Source: Hyphomicrobium sp. (GTDB taxonomy: Bacteria; Pseudomonadota; Alphaproteobacteria; Rhizobiales; Hyphomicrobiaceae). From it: 64,000 nt of DNA. The stretch lies in contig JAFWGI010000002.1 in NCBI GenBank assembly GCA_017512425.1, positions 1 to 64,000 of the forward strand, in the 5' to 3' direction. The position numbers and the translations under genes are program-made. Below are positions 37,306-45,343 of the stretch, in pieces (the stretch's first letter is position 1; every line of letters starts with the position of its first letter). The notes beneath the pieces are model-generated. The model worked only from the letters and a program-made list of their open reading frames with translations. It did not search any database and was not told the DNA's origin.

Positions 37306-38508
37306 TCAGGCGGCAGCAACGGCCGCCGTCACATCATCGATCAAATCCTGAGCGGCTTCCAGCCCTACGGAGAGCCGGATCATACCATCGGAAATTCCAA
37401 GTTCGGTGCGTTGTTCTGGCGTAAGCTTAAAGTGCGTCGTCGTCGCCGGGTGGGTGACGAGGCTCTTGGCGTCGCCGAGATTGTTCGAAATCTTGATCAG
37501 ACGGAGCGCATTGAGGCAGCGGAATGCGCCCTCCTTGCCGCCTGTCACTTCGAACGCGATCATCTGGCCGCCGCCCGGCATTTGAGCAGCCGCCAGCCCC
37601 GCCTGAGGGTGATCGGCGCGGCCGGGGTAGAGCACGCGCGTAACGTTCGGCAGCGCGGCGAGAGCGTCGGCCACAAGATGCGCGCTCGCGCACTGCTGCT
37701 TGATGCGCAATGGCATCGTCTCCAGACCTTTGAGCATAACCCAGGCATTGAATGGGCTCATCGACGGCCCCGTCTGGCGCACCCAATCCTGCAAGTACTT
37801 GGTCAAGAAGTCGGCCGAACACAGCACCGCGCCGCCGAGGCAGCGGCCCTGGCCATCGATGTGTTTCGTGGTCGAATAGACGACGATATCGGCGCCGAGC
37901 GCCAGCGGCCGCTGCAGCATCGGTGTCGCGAATACGTTATCGACGATCGACAGAATGCCGTTCTTGCGCGCGATCGCGCAGACAGACTTTATATCGACGA
38001 GGTCGAGTGCCGGGTTCGACGGTGTCTCGAAGAAGAACATCTTCGTGTTCGGGCGGATAGCGGCCTGCCACTGATTTAGGTCGCGGCCGTCGACGAGCGT
38101 GAATTCGATACCGAACCGCGGACACAGCGTCTCGACGATGTAGCGGCACGATCCGAACATCGCGCGCGCCGCGACGACATGATCGCCCGTCTTCATGTAC
38201 GACAGCATCGACGCGGTGACGGCGGCCATGCCCGTCGCTGTCGCACGGCACTCTTCGGCGCCTTCGAAAAGCTTCAGCCGATCCTCGAACATCTGGACGG
38301 TCGGATTCGAAAAGCGCGAATACTGGAAGCCTGGGTCTTCGTTTTTGAACCGCGCTTCGGCCTGCTCGGCGCTATTGTAGACGAAGCCCTGCGTCAGAAA
38401 CATCGCTTCGGACGTTTCGCCGAATTGCGAGCGCAGAACGCCGCCATGAACGAGCTGCGTCTCAGGCCGCCAGTTATTGGCGTTTTGCTTTTTTGTTTCG
38501 TCGGTCAT
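37306..38508 (-). CDS. metZ: O-succinylhomoserine sulfhydrylase
   Basis: The 400-residue Cys/Met-metabolism PLP enzyme adds sulfide to O-succinylhomoserine to give homocysteine. It carries the family motifs FLTQGFVYNSAEQAEARF, YSRFSNPTV, GMAAVTASMLSYMK, FETPSNPALDLVD, DNVFATPM and the PLP lysine in YSTTKHIDGQGR. Its leader carries a SAM-II riboswitch, a terminator and an eight-codon ORF ending on its start codon (ATGA), which together explain methionine-responsive control. First of metZ-apaG-argE. Confidence 0.94.
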   Translation of the reverse strand: MTDETKKQNANNWRPETQLVHGGVLRSQFGETSEAMFLTQGFVYNSAEQAEARFKNEDPGFQYSRFSNPTVQMFEDRLKLFEGAEECRATATGMAAVTASMLSYMKTGDHVVAARAMFGSCRYIVETLCPRFGIEFTLVDGRDLNQWQAAIRPNTKMFFFETPSNPALDLVDIKSVCAIARKNGILSIVDNVFATPMLQRPLALGADIVVYSTTKHIDGQGRCLGGAVLCSADFLTKYLQDWVRQTGPSMSPFNAWVMLKGLETMPLRIKQQCASAHLVADALAALPNVTRVLYPGRADHPQAGLAAAQMPGGGQMIAFEVTGGKEGAFRCLNALRLIKISNNLGDAKSLVTHPATTTHFKLTPEQRTELGISDGMIRLSVGLEAAQDLIDDVTAAVAAA

Positions 38509-38531
38509 TCGCGCGTCGCCTCGTCAGACAT
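38505..38531 (-). CDS. eight-codon leader ORF ending on the metZ start
   Basis: On the minus strand the metZ leader contains ATG at 38531, followed by seven sense codons (product MSDEATRE) and TGA at 38507-38505, which overlaps the metZ ATG as ATGA. GACGAGG within it could serve as the metZ ribosome-binding site. I cannot show that it is translated; no obvious Shine-Dalgarno precedes its own ATG. Confidence 0.35.
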   Translation of the reverse strand: MSDEATRE

Positions 38532-38545
38532 GTCTGAATTCAGAC
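38525..38545 (-). repeat. overlapping palindromes in the metZ leader
   Basis: CAGACATGTCTG (38525-38536) and GTCTGAATTCAGAC (38532-38545) are both perfect palindromes that share GTCTG. The middle arm can therefore pair with either neighbour in RNA, a possible switch, or each could be a protein operator. Confidence 0.5.
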
Positions 38546-38548
38546 AAT

Positions 38549-38604
38549 AAAAAACCCGGTGATCCTTGGCGCCGGACTGCAAAAGCCGGGCGCGGGAAAC
38601 CGGG
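38549..38604 (-). terminator. intrinsic terminator downstream of the SAM-II aptamer
   Basis: Read on the minus strand, CCCGGT (38604-38599) pairs with ACCGGG (38560-38555), with an inner stem GCGCCCGG / CCGGCGC, and TTTTTT follows (38554-38549). It sits directly between the aptamer and metZ, so SAM binding could act by transcription termination. Confidence 0.75.
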
Positions 38605-38615
38605 GGCGCACACGG

Positions 38616-38670
38616 CCTCTTTAGCAATTTGTTTAACGTGGCTGCAAGCCGGCCGGCAAATGACCACGGG
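38616..38670 (-). promoter_or_regulatory. SAM-II riboswitch aptamer
   Basis: Minus-strand reading shows CCCGTGG TCATTTG, then TTGCAG CCACG TTAAACAAAT and GCTAAAGAGG. CGTGG and CCACG make stem P1; the conserved TTGCA, AAACAA and GCTAAAGAGG elements match the alphaproteobacterial SAM-II pseudoknot as known from metA leaders. It lies about 110 bases upstream of the metZ start, the expected gene for this riboswitch class. Confidence 0.9.
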
Positions 38671-38758
38671 TATCGTTTTGGAATTACCGTCGCTGCCCCT
38701 TGGCGTCAAGGGCGGCATCCGCTAGAGCGAACCTGTCGCAAGGACCGATTTGATTAAG

Positions 38759-39877
38759 ATGGCCAAGAGCGCAGCGAAGAAAAGCCCGGCGGACTGCACT
38801 CAGTCCGGCATTTTGCCATCGCAGGCCGTAACGCGGATGATCGCCGATGGGGGAATTATCCTCGCCGAGCCGATCGCCGATACGCAGTTGCAACCGGCGA
38901 GCCTCGATCTGCGCCTCGGCCCTGTCGCCTATCGCGTGCGCGCGAGTTTTTTGCCGCAACCGGGATCGCGCGTTCAAGCCAAGCTCGATGATCTCGCCTT
39001 GCACACGATCAGCCTTAGTCAGGGCGCTGTACTGGAAACGGGCTGCGTCTATATCGTACCGCTGCTCGAAAGCCTGAACTTGCCGGAGACGATTGAAGCA
39101 TCCGCCAATCCGAAAAGCTCGACCGGGCGCCTGGATGTCTTCACGCGTGTCATCGCCGATGGCGTCGCCGCGTTCGATCAAGTCCCGGCCGGATACGCCG
39201 GACCGCTCTACGCGGAGATTTGCCCGCAGACGTTTCCAATCGTCGTGCGCAAGGGTTCAAGGCTGTCGCAAATCCGCTTTCGCGTTGGCTCGGCGGCTGA
39301 CGGTGACGCGCAGCTTCTCGAATTGCACAAGCGCGAGCAACTCGTCTCCGATCCCGACGCAAGCATCCAAGGTGGCATCGCGCTGTCCGTCGATCTCGTC
39401 GGCGACAAGTCAGGACTGATCGGTTTTCGCGCGCGCCGCCACACCGGGGTTGTCGATGTCGATAAGCCGGGCAGTTGCCCCGTCGAGGATTATTGGGATC
39501 CGATCTATGCGCGCGACAAGCACCGTCTGATCCTCGATCCCGACCAGTTCTACATTCTCGCGTCGAAAGAGGCCGTCCACGTTCCGCCGTCGCACGCAGC
39601 CGAAATGGTGCCGTTCAATCCGCTCGTCGGCGAATTTCGCGTGCACTATGCGGGCTTCATGGACCCGGGTTTCGGCCACGCAGCGGCCGGCGGCCACGGC
39701 TCGCGCGTCGTGCTCGAAGTCCGATCGCACAAGGTGCCGTTTATTTTGGAGCACGGCCAGATCATCGGTCGCCTGATCTATGAGCGCATGACCGAGACAC
39801 CGGACATCATCTACGGCCGCGATCTCAATTCAAACTATCAAGGTCAGGGACTGAAGCTGTCGAAGCATTTTAAGTAG
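38759..39877 (+). CDS. dcd: double-length 2'-deoxycytidine 5'-triphosphate deaminase
   Basis: The 372-residue protein belongs to the Dcd/dUTPase superfamily but is about twice the usual 190 residues, with two trimerisation-like domains. The N-terminal half has IADTQLQPASLDLRLG and NPKSSTGRLDVFTRVIADG; the C-terminal half has LILDPDQFYILASKEAVHVP and DPGFGHAAAGGHGSRVVLEV. Such long Dcd proteins are typical of alphaproteobacteria and make dUTP from dCTP for thymidylate synthesis. The Met at 38759 gives a basic short N-terminus; a TTG at 38750 is nearer to AAGGAC and remains possible. Divergent from metZ. Confidence 0.9.
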   Translation: MAKSAAKKSPADCTQSGILPSQAVTRMIADGGIILAEPIADTQLQPASLDLRLGPVAYRVRASFLPQPGSRVQAKLDDLALHTISLSQGAVLETGCVYIVPLLESLNLPETIEASANPKSSTGRLDVFTRVIADGVAAFDQVPAGYAGPLYAEICPQTFPIVVRKGSRLSQIRFRVGSAADGDAQLLELHKREQLVSDPDASIQGGIALSVDLVGDKSGLIGFRARRHTGVVDVDKPGSCPVEDYWDPIYARDKHRLILDPDQFYILASKEAVHVPPSHAAEMVPFNPLVGEFRVHYAGFMDPGFGHAAAGGHGSRVVLEVRSHKVPFILEHGQIIGRLIYERMTETPDIIYGRDLNSNYQGQGLKLSKHFK

Positions 39878-39903
39878 CGCAACACGCGCGCGCCGCGATG
39901 CGA

Positions 39904-40233
39904 TCAGCCGCGCTTTTTCGCTTTATCGCTGGCCTTGATCACGGACGACAGCACGCCAGGAAACCGCTTTTCGATTTCCGTGCAGCGCACCGAATTGACA
40001 ACCTCGGTGCCGCGCCGCTCCGAGCGGATCAGGCCCGCCTCCCGCAAAATCTGAAAGTTGTACGATTGCGTTGATTTCGGCATGTCGGCAGGTGCCGCGG
40101 CCGAGCAGTTCATGCCGCACGCGCCGGCCGCCAGCCGCTTGATGATCTCAAGCCGCGCGGGGTCCGCGAGCGCGAACAGCACGCTTTCGAGCGTCACGTC
40201 TTCAATCGCAGGATGTACGAACGGTCTTTGCAT
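39904..40233 (-). CDS. ArsR-family transcriptional regulator
   Basis: The 109-residue winged-helix repressor shows LESVLFALADPARLEIIKRL (first helices) and KSTQSYNFQILREAGLIRSE (recognition helix), then the wing RRGTEVVNSVR. Cysteines in GACGMNCSA could bind a ligand but this is not the classical CVC metal box. It is divergent from the SDR gene, and a perfect inverted repeat lies between them, so it probably represses both. The inducing signal is unknown. Confidence 0.87.
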   Translation of the reverse strand: MQRPFVHPAIEDVTLESVLFALADPARLEIIKRLAAGACGMNCSAAAPADMPKSTQSYNFQILREAGLIRSERRGTEVVNSVRCTEIEKRFPGVLSSVIKASDKAKKRG

Positions 40234-40263
40234 GCCGGATAATTAAGCACGAAAAAGTGAAAA

Positions 40264-40287
40264 TTCAATAGTTCAATGATATTGAAC
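40264..40287. promoter_or_regulatory. predicted ArsR operator
   Basis: GTTCAAT-GAT-ATTGAAC (40271-40287) is a perfect 7-base inverted repeat, and an extra half-site TTCAATA (40264-40270) abuts it. It lies 31-54 bases ahead of the arsR start and about 97 bases ahead of the SDR start, in an AT-rich stretch. ArsR-type repressors commonly bind repeats containing TTCAA. Confidence 0.7.
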
Positions 40288-40383
40288 AACGGAAGTATGG
40301 CACTATCTTGAGGTCAGCCGCGATCCCCTAGCGGTCGCGCCGCCGCTTCCGGCAACGCTTCCAGATTTTCAATGAGGATAATC

Positions 40384-41154
40384 ATGTCGAAGCCCCTCTC
40401 GAACAAAATCGCACTTGTAACGGGTGCAAGTCGCGGCATCGGCCGCGCGATTTCTCTCGCACTCGCAGCCGACGGAGCGCTGGTTGCTGTCCACTACGGC
40501 AAAAGCAAGTCGGGCGCCGACGAAGTCGTCGGCGAAATCAAAGCAGCGGGCGGCAATGCCTTCGCCATCGGCGCGGATTTAGCGGCCAAAGGCGCTGCCG
40601 ATACGTTGTTCGGTGAACTCGATAGGGAACTCAAAGCCCGCACAGGCGATACAAAGTTCGACATTCTCGTCAACAACGCCGGCATCGCGCCGTTCGTCGG
40701 CATTGCCAACACGACCGAAGCGCAGCTCGATGAAATCTTCGCGGTCAACGTGAAGTCGCTGTTCCTGGTGACGCAGAAAGCATTTTCGCGCCTGCGCGAC
40801 GGCGGTCGCATCATCTCGACATCGTCCGCCGTAACCCGCGTGCCGTTCCCCGATGTTGCCGCCTACTCGATGCTCAAGGCGCCGCTCGATAACCTGACGA
40901 AATCGCTGGCCGTTGAGCTCGGGCCGCGCGCGATCACCGTCAACGCGGTCGCGCCCGGCGTCATCGAAACGGATATGGCCGAGTTCGTTCAATCTGACGA
41001 GGGTAAAGCCTTCACGCTCAGCAAGCAGGCGTTGAAACGCATCGGACAGGGCGACGATGTCGCCGACGTCGTCGCGTTTCTCGCAGGCCCGAAGTCGCGC
41101 TGGGTCACCGGCCACGTCATCGACGTTAGCGGCGGTAGCGCGCTGACGTTTTAA
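40384..41154 (+). CDS. short-chain dehydrogenase/reductase
   Basis: The 256-residue classical SDR has the NAD(P)-binding motif LVTGASRGIGRAISLALA, the NNAGIAP strand, Ser (STSSAVTRV) and YSMLK (YxxxK) for catalysis, and PGVIETDMAEF. Basic residues after strand 2 (HYGKSKSG) suggest NADPH. Substrate unknown. ATG at 40384 follows GAGG by 5 bases; an ATG four codons upstream is weaker. It is likely controlled by the divergent ArsR protein. Confidence 0.9.
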   Translation: MSKPLSNKIALVTGASRGIGRAISLALAADGALVAVHYGKSKSGADEVVGEIKAAGGNAFAIGADLAAKGAADTLFGELDRELKARTGDTKFDILVNNAGIAPFVGIANTTEAQLDEIFAVNVKSLFLVTQKAFSRLRDGGRIISTSSAVTRVPFPDVAAYSMLKAPLDNLTKSLAVELGPRAITVNAVAPGVIETDMAEFVQSDEGKAFTLSKQALKRIGQGDDVADVVAFLAGPKSRWVTGHVIDVSGGSALTF

Positions 41155-41206
41155 GCATCCGTTCTAGCCTGCCCCACTGTCGCATCCTTCCCCGTGCGTC
41201 CCAACT

Positions 41207-41247
41207 TGCGCCGAGCCCGGCTCCCCCCGGTTCGGCGCACTTTTTTT
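41207..41247 (+). terminator. SDR gene intrinsic terminator
   Basis: TGCGCCGA (41207-41214) pairs with TCGGCGCA (41232-41239), with an inner GC-rich stem, followed by a C and seven Ts. It lies 52 bases after the SDR stop. Confidence 0.8.
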
Positions 41248-41256
41248 GGGAAGCCG

Positions 41257-41610
41257 TCAGTAGCCGACGAAGGTTTTGAAGCCGCCGAAGATCATGCGCT
41301 TGGTATCGAAGGGCATGTTCTCCATGCTCATCTTCATGCGCTTGTCCGCCATGACTTTCTTCATGACGTCGTCGCGATGCTTGCGCGAATTGTAAACAAT
41401 ATAAGAGAAGACAACGACCTCGTCGTCTTTGAGCTTCACCGAGCGCGGGAACGACGTCAGCTTGCCGACTTGCACGTCGTCGGCGACACATTCGGCGTAG
41501 GCGATCGCGCCGTGCTCCTTCCAGACTTTGGCCCCGAGCTTCGCGAGCTTCTTGTAGTCGGCGAGACGGTCTTTCGGCACCGGCAATACAAACCCGTCGA
41601 CGTACGTCAT
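41257..41610 (-). CDS. DUF1428 family protein
   Basis: The 117-residue protein starts MTYVDGFVLPVPKDRLADYK and carries FSYIVYNSRKHRDDVMKKVM and MPFDTKRMIFGGFK, all typical of DUF1428. This family has a dimeric alpha-beta barrel (ferredoxin-like) fold and unknown function. ATG at 41610 follows GGGAGAG; the frame runs 49 codons further upstream without family resemblance. Convergent with the SDR gene, divergent from HU. Confidence 0.88.
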   Translation of the reverse strand: MTYVDGFVLPVPKDRLADYKKLAKLGAKVWKEHGAIAYAECVADDVQVGKLTSFPRSVKLKDDEVVVFSYIVYNSRKHRDDVMKKVMADKRMKMSMENMPFDTKRMIFGGFKTFVGY

Positions 41611-41695
41611 GGTGTCTCTCCCATTATTATATGCCGCAGCGATGACGCGTCTTTTTGATGCTGGGCAGTTTCGGCTTGGCGCAAAATGCCCAGCA

Positions 41696-41816
41696 AAATC
41701 GGCCATTTTGGCGGCATATGACAGAGGGATGCCGAGAAAATCATGTTTTTGGGCCACAAATCGCTATTTTTTTTGATTGGGAGGCCAAAAACGCCCATAA
41801 ATCGCATGTTTTTTGT
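41696..41816. promoter_or_regulatory. helically phased AAATC/T-tract repeats upstream of HU
   Basis: AAATC begins at 41696, 41738, 41758 and 41799, each followed after a few bases by a run of four to eight Ts. The spacings are 42, 20 and 41 bases, near multiples of the helical turn. The 262-base gap between the divergent DUF1428 and HU genes is markedly AT-richer than its surroundings. Phased A/T tracts bend DNA; a role in HU autoregulation or a regulator array is inferred. Confidence 0.45.
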
Positions 41817-41872
41817 CTTCGAATCTGTAGTGTTCGATGCATCGTCGATTCGTTCCTAGAGGGAAACTACCA

Positions 41873-42196
41873 ATGGCAAAAGCCGCCGCAAAAGCACCTG
41901 CAGCCAAGGCCGCAAAGATCGAAACCGTCACGCTGAAGCACATCGCAGCTGCGCTGGCTGAAACGCACGAGATTCCGAAGAAGCAGTCGATCGCGCTTCT
42001 CGAAGACCTCGTCGCCACCATCTCGAAGCACCTGAAGAAGGGCGCACGCATCCGCATCGGCGGTCTCGGCGTTCTGCAGGTTCGCAAGCGCCCGGCACGC
42101 ATGGGCCGCAACCCGGCAACCGGCGAAGCCATCAAGATCAAGGCATCGAAGAAGATCGCCTTCCGCGCTGCCAAGGAATTGAAAGAGTCGGTCTAA
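41873..42196 (+). CDS. HU-family DNA-binding protein
   Basis: The 107-residue histone-like protein has an Ala/Lys-rich N-terminal extension (MAKAAAKAPAAKAAKIE) ahead of an HU/IHF core: HIAAALAETHEIPKKQSIAL, helical dimer region, and the DNA arm GARIRIGGLGVLQVRKRPAR followed by RNPATGEAIKIKASKK. Like histone H1 tails, the extension may modulate DNA compaction. ATG at 41873 has GAGGG upstream. A bidirectional terminator follows. Confidence 0.92.
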   Translation: MAKAAAKAPAAKAAKIETVTLKHIAAALAETHEIPKKQSIALLEDLVATISKHLKKGARIRIGGLGVLQVRKRPARMGRNPATGEAIKIKASKKIAFRAAKELKESV

Positions 42197-42224
42197 TCAG
42201 ACCGCGCACTTTCCTGAGAAAACG

Positions 42225-42254
42225 AAAAAGCCGCCAGCATCTGGCGGCTTTTTT
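42225..42254. terminator. bidirectional terminator between HU and dapE
   Basis: AAAAAGCCGCCAG (42225-42237) and CTGGCGGCTTTTTT (42241-42254) form a long stem with a 3-base loop and T-runs on both strands. It serves HU (plus strand) and can also end the dap operon transcript (minus strand), whose stop is 73 bases away. Confidence 0.92.
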
Positions 42255-42326
42255 ATTTTGCGCTTGCGACTCCGCTGCGCGGAGCCGGCCGCAAGCGCGG
42301 GCTTGGCGCTTCGTCCTTCGCGCCAA

Positions 42327-43505
42327 CTAACTTTGTGCGAAATAGTTGGCGATGAAGCGTTCGTAGATGTCCGTCAGCGCTTCGAGATCAGCGACGCTTG
42401 TGTGCTCATCGACCTGATGGATTGTCGCGTTGACGAGGCCGAACTCGATCACAGGACAATGATCCTTGATGAAGCGCGCGTCCGACGTGCCGCCGCCGGT
42501 CGTCAATTCCGGTACGCGGCCCGTCACCGTCTTGATCGCATCTTTCAGCGTGGAAACGAGCGGACCGGGTTTCGTCAAAAACACGTCGCCCGTGCCTGAA
42601 AATGAAATGTCGAATTTGGCGCCCAGTTCCGCAGCCGCCGCTTCAACCGTTTTCAATACCCACGCATCGATCGTCGGGCGCGACCACAGATCATTGTAGC
42701 GCACGTTGAGCGTCGCCGCGGCCTTGCCGGGGATCACGTTCGACGCCGTATTCGGCACGGATATCACCGTCACCTGCAAATTCGACGGTTGAAAGTTCGC
42801 AGTGCCGTCATCGATCTTCGCCGAGCAGAGCCGGTCGATGATGCGCGCGAGTTTCGGCAAGGGATTGTCCGCAATATTCGGATAAGCCGAATGCCCTTGC
42901 TTGCCGTGCACAACCAGTTCAGCATTCATCGAACCGCGGCGGCCGATCTTGATCTGGTCGCCAAGCGCTGTTGGGTTCGACGGTTCCGCGACGAGGCAGG
43001 CGTCGAGCACCTCATCGCGCGCTTTCAGCCAATCGAGCATCTTCGTCGTGCCGTTGATCGACGGGCCTTCTTCGTCGCCGGTAATCAAAAACGAGATCGA
43101 TCCGCGCGGCAGTCCGCCATTCTTCGAAACGTAACGCAGTGATGCCGCGACGAAAGCCGCGACGCAGCCTTTCATATCGACGGCGCCGCGCCCATAGAGA
43201 ATGCCGTCGTGCACTTCGCCGCCGAACGGCGGAAATTTCCACGCAGCTTCGTTGCCAATAGGCACGACGTCGGTATGGCCCGCAAAGCAGAGATGCGGGC
43301 GCCCCGTGCCGAGCCGCGCGTAGAGGTTATCGACGTCCGGCGTGCCGGGTTCTGTGAAAGGCAACCGGTGGCATTGGAAGCCGGCAGGCTCGACGACGTT
43401 TTGCAGCAATGTCAACGCGCCGCCCTCGTTGGGTGTGACGCTCTCGCAGCGGATCAGTGCTTGCGTCAGGGCAACGGGATCGGTCGGGATCAATGTCATC
43501 GGCAC
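42327..43505 (-). CDS. dapE: succinyl-diaminopimelate desuccinylase
   Basis: The 392-residue M20 dizinc peptidase of the succinylase lysine pathway hydrolyses N-succinyl-LL-DAP. Motifs: FAGHTDVVPIGNEAAW, YGRGAVDMKGCVAA, FLITGDEEGPSINGT and the C-terminal EFGLVNATIHQVDEHT. It resembles argE here but has the DapE-specific GTSDARF region (GGGTSDARFIKDH). It is last in dapD-orf-dapE, 4 bases after the middle gene, so tightly coupled. Confidence 0.95.
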   Translation of the reverse strand: MPMTLIPTDPVALTQALIRCESVTPNEGGALTLLQNVVEPAGFQCHRLPFTEPGTPDVDNLYARLGTGRPHLCFAGHTDVVPIGNEAAWKFPPFGGEVHDGILYGRGAVDMKGCVAAFVAASLRYVSKNGGLPRGSISFLITGDEEGPSINGTTKMLDWLKARDEVLDACLVAEPSNPTALGDQIKIGRRGSMNAELVVHGKQGHSAYPNIADNPLPKLARIIDRLCSAKIDDGTANFQPSNLQVTVISVPNTASNVIPGKAAATLNVRYNDLWSRPTIDAWVLKTVEAAAAELGAKFDISFSGTGDVFLTKPGPLVSTLKDAIKTVTGRVPELTTGGGTSDARFIKDHCPVIEFGLVNATIHQVDEHTSVADLEALTDIYERFIANYFAQS

Positions 43506-43509
43506 TCGA

Positions 43510-44235
43510 TTAAATTTTCGGGCTCATCATCGGCAGCGGCATTTCGCGGCCTTCGAGCTGCTGCACCATCGTAATCTTCTGCCAGATCTGTGCAGCAAGC
43601 GACGACGTCAACCGCTCGATATCGCCGACCGTATCGACGACGATCGGATCGCTGATATGTTCAGCATATAGCGCTGCGAGCTTGGCCGTCAAAGACAGCA
43701 TTTCAGAGCAGTAGTCGAGATAACGCATGAGCTCGAATGGCGACATGTTGCGCTCTGGCGAGCTCGAAACACGCGCTGCACCCAGCATGCTCGGATCTTT
43801 GGTCAACTGGTGCATGTCGATGACGTGCACGATGGATCGCAACTCGTGCAGCGCCTTCATGGCCTTGTTGCGCTTGTAACGAGCTTCGAACGTCCAGACG
43901 AAAAACGCCGAACCGCCGATGAAAATCGCAAGACTGATTGCGGCGTCGAAGCCTTGCAGGAAATCGGAAAGTTCGTCGGAGCCTTTCAAGCTCATCGCAA
44001 ACTGCGCAATGACGCCGAGCGTGACCAAAGTCGCGATTTGCAGAAACGCCAAAGTGCAGCGCAGCATCCAATGCGGCCGCGTCACTTCGACAATCCGGTC
44101 CGATGTCTGGCGCGACAGCGCAACGAGGTCGTTGCACACATTCCAAAGGCCGGAACCCGGAAAACGCCCGCTGATGCGCCGAGCCAACGCTTCGATCGTC
44201 TCGGTGATCTTTTGAGCCTGCAGCGCGCGGTACAT
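43510..44235 (-). CDS. two-helix membrane protein within the dap operon
   Basis: The 241-residue product has two hydrophobic helices (LAFLQIATLVTLGVIAQFAM near 63-82 and ISLAIFIGGSAFFVWTF near 99-115), flanked by helical charged regions. The C-terminal half (LMRYLDYCSEMLSLTAKLAALYAEHISD) looks coiled. It is between dapD and dapE with 19- and 4-base gaps. Many alphaproteobacterial dap operons have a conserved hypothetical here; no enzymatic role is visible. Confidence 0.75.
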   Translation of the reverse strand: MYRALQAQKITETIEALARRISGRFPGSGLWNVCNDLVALSRQTSDRIVEVTRPHWMLRCTLAFLQIATLVTLGVIAQFAMSLKGSDELSDFLQGFDAAISLAIFIGGSAFFVWTFEARYKRNKAMKALHELRSIVHVIDMHQLTKDPSMLGAARVSSSPERNMSPFELMRYLDYCSEMLSLTAKLAALYAEHISDPIVVDTVGDIERLTSSLAAQIWQKITMVQQLEGREMPLPMMSPKI

Positions 44236-44254
44236 GCCGTTGACCCTTGTCGGA

Positions 44255-45097
44255 TTAGTCCCTCAGCAGCTCATTGATGCTGGTCTTGCTACGGGTTTTC
44301 GCGTCGACGCGCTTGACGATCACCGCGCAGTAAAGCGACGGGCCTTGCTCGCCGTTCGGCAGCGGCTTGCCCGGCATGGAGCCAGAGACAACGACAGAGT
44401 ACGGCGGCACCTTGCCGAACATCTTTTCACCTGTCGCGCGATCGATGATCGTCGTCGAAGCGCCGAGATAGACGCCCATCGACAACACAGAGCCTTCGCC
44501 GACCTGCACGCCTTCGGCGACTTCGGCGCGTGCGCCGATGAAGCAGTTGTCTTCGATGATGACGGGGCCGGCCTGCAAAGGTTCAAGCACGCCGCCGATA
44601 CCGGCGCCGCCCGAGATGTGGCAGTTCTTGCCGATCTGCGCGCACGAGCCGACCGTCGCCCATGTATCGACCATCGTTCCGCTGTCGACGTAGGCGCCAA
44701 GGTTGACGAACGATGGCAGCAGCACGGCGCCCGGTGCGATGTAGGCCGAGTGGCGCACGATCGCACCCGGCAGAACGCGGAATCCGGCCTTGCGGAACGC
44801 GGCCTCGTCCCAGCCTTTGAACTTCGGCTGAACCTTGTCCCAGTAGAAACTTCCCGCCGGGCCGCCCGGGATCAGCTCCATGTCATTCAAGCGGAACGAC
44901 AGCAGCACGGCCTTCTTCAGCCACTGATTGACGAGCCACTCGCCGCCGTTTTTCTCGGCAACGCGAGCCTTGCCCGTGTCGAGCAGCGCCAGCGACTGCT
45001 CGACCGCGTCGCGGACCGGACCTTTGGTTGCGAAGCTCAGATTTTCGCGGTCGTCCCAGGCGGTCTCGATGGTCTTTTGCAGGTCGCTCAGGGACAT
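44255..45097 (-). CDS. dapD: 2,3,4,5-tetrahydropyridine-2,6-dicarboxylate N-succinyltransferase
   Basis: The 280-residue acyltransferase starts the succinylase branch of lysine/DAP synthesis. The left-handed beta-helix is recognisable in [40 protein letters not shown] and [21 protein letters not shown] with six-residue periodicity. Length is standard. MSLSDLQ at 45097 is the family N-terminus; 23 further upstream codons lack similarity. First gene of the dap operon. Confidence 0.95.
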   Translation of the reverse strand: MSLSDLQKTIETAWDDRENLSFATKGPVRDAVEQSLALLDTGKARVAEKNGGEWLVNQWLKKAVLLSFRLNDMELIPGGPAGSFYWDKVQPKFKGWDEAAFRKAGFRVLPGAIVRHSAYIAPGAVLLPSFVNLGAYVDSGTMVDTWATVGSCAQIGKNCHISGGAGIGGVLEPLQAGPVIIEDNCFIGARAEVAEGVQVGEGSVLSMGVYLGASTTIIDRATGEKMFGKVPPYSVVVSGSMPGKPLPNGEQGPSLYCAVIVKRVDAKTRSKTSINELLRD

Positions 45098-45343
45098 GGA
45101 TGGTCTCTCTTGATGGCAATAGAAAAATGAGTGTCGCGTTGTGGCCAATGGCTCGCGGCGTGTCAATTCGGTAGCGCGGAAACGTCAGCGGGCGCGGCGC
45201 AAAACCGCTGCTCGGTTCAATTCACTGCGGAATTTGCGCGGGTCATTCCAAGGACGGTGCGAATCTGGCTTGATCCGCTCGCCCGGCCCGTCTCCCGTCG
45301 CCGGGGCGTTCGCCCTCCCGATTGAGAGAGAAAGAGACTTCCG

